Part shown: in pieces, positions 63,892-64,000 of the stretch | Layout of the letters: each line of letters starts with the position of its first letter | Numbering within the stretch: position 1 is the stretch's first letter | Assembly: GCF_029223485.1 (NCBI RefSeq) | Contig: NZ_JARHTP010000005.1 | Coordinates: 310,001 to 374,000, forward strand | Reading direction: 5' to 3' | Source of the DNA: Streptomyces coacervatus | Lineage (GTDB): Bacteria > Actinomycetota > Actinomycetes > Streptomycetales > Streptomycetaceae | Length of the DNA stretch: 64,000 nt | The notes under the pieces: generated by a model | What the model saw: only the letters and a program-made list of their open reading frames with translations | What the model was told of the DNA's origin: nothing | Database searches by the model: none | Translations under genes and position numbers: made by a program

Positions 63892-64000
63892 CAGCCGGGC
63901 AGCGACCATACGCCGGGGCGGATCTCCCAGGACGCGTCGTCGCCCCACGGTTCGTTCTCGCGGATCCGCTCGGCGACGCGGTCCGCGTAACTCGCCCAGC
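63891..64000 (-). CDS. C-terminal end of an unidentified gene
   Basis: On the minus strand the frame open at the right edge reads WASYADRVAERIRENEPWGDD and ends SWEIRPGVWSLPG with a stop at 63891-63893. The stop shares one base with the phosphopantetheinyl transferase start. The frame is coding-like in composition, but too little is present to name the protein. Confidence 0.5.
   Translation of the reverse strand, partial: WASYADRVAERIRENEPWGDDASWEIRPGVWSLPG

Overview
The window is a piece of a Streptomyces-type actinobacterial chromosome. The evidence is very high GC, strong third-position G/C in nearly every gene, many GTG and TTG starts, many 4-base ATGA/GTGA overlaps, and typical Streptomyces gene families: a MelC1/MelC2 tyrosinase pair, small secreted Ala/Gly-rich proteins, MMPL and LCP proteins, and a ribose locus with a fused permease/binding protein. 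No rRNA, tRNA, CRISPR array, prophage or complete IS element is visible.

Layout. 1-1409: end of a DUF993 gene and a sugar isomerase. 1434-3630: an isolated EspI-like/EccD-like pair from the type VII secretion families. 3900-9762: ribose operon rbsD-rbsK-rbsCB(fused)-rbsA with a LacI repressor and two LacI-type operators. 9904-13694: RecD2-like helicase and citrate synthase. 14312-16821: copper ATPase and chaperone with a CsoR-type box. 16928-19995: TetR/MMPL pair with twin operators. 19964-23181: alcohol dehydrogenase, GNAT, small HTH and AraC regulators. 23287-31584: myo-inositol catabolism (iolE-like, iolC, aldolase-like, an iolB remnant, iolD, iolA) and an APC permease. 31789-39226: hydrolase-ABC fusion with its permease, a VWA lipoprotein and an acyl-CoA synthetase. 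39346-50216: a secreted GH26 enzyme converging on an eight-gene exopolysaccharide operon. 50472-56546: a cell-surface region with small secreted proteins, a tandem trio of rodlin-like paralogues, GH16, VKOR and tyrosinase. 56587-64000: hydroxyacid dehydrogenase, an ArsR/MgtA-type ATPase/TatA/LCP block, and a phosphopantetheinyl transferase.

How the genes work together. Several blocks are complete small pathways: ribose uptake and phosphorylation, copper export, inositol breakdown, and Wzx/Wzy-like polysaccharide assembly. The exopolysaccharide operon is flanked by secreted glycosidases (GH26, GH16) and by the family of small secreted proteins, so 39-57 kb looks like a cell-envelope or aerial-surface island.

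The most unusual signals are five: the three-gene rodlin-like operon with conserved intergenic hairpins; a nested palindrome (GGTTG, 5 bases, TTGCGCAA, 5 bases, CAACC) repeated around the ArsR/Mg-ATPase/TatA/LCP block; a MITE-like element that supplies the N-terminus of the polysaccharide polymerase gene; a five-copy interspersed repeat always in the same chromosomal orientation; and an iolB remnant inside the inositol operon. All calls come from reading the sequence; no database search was run.
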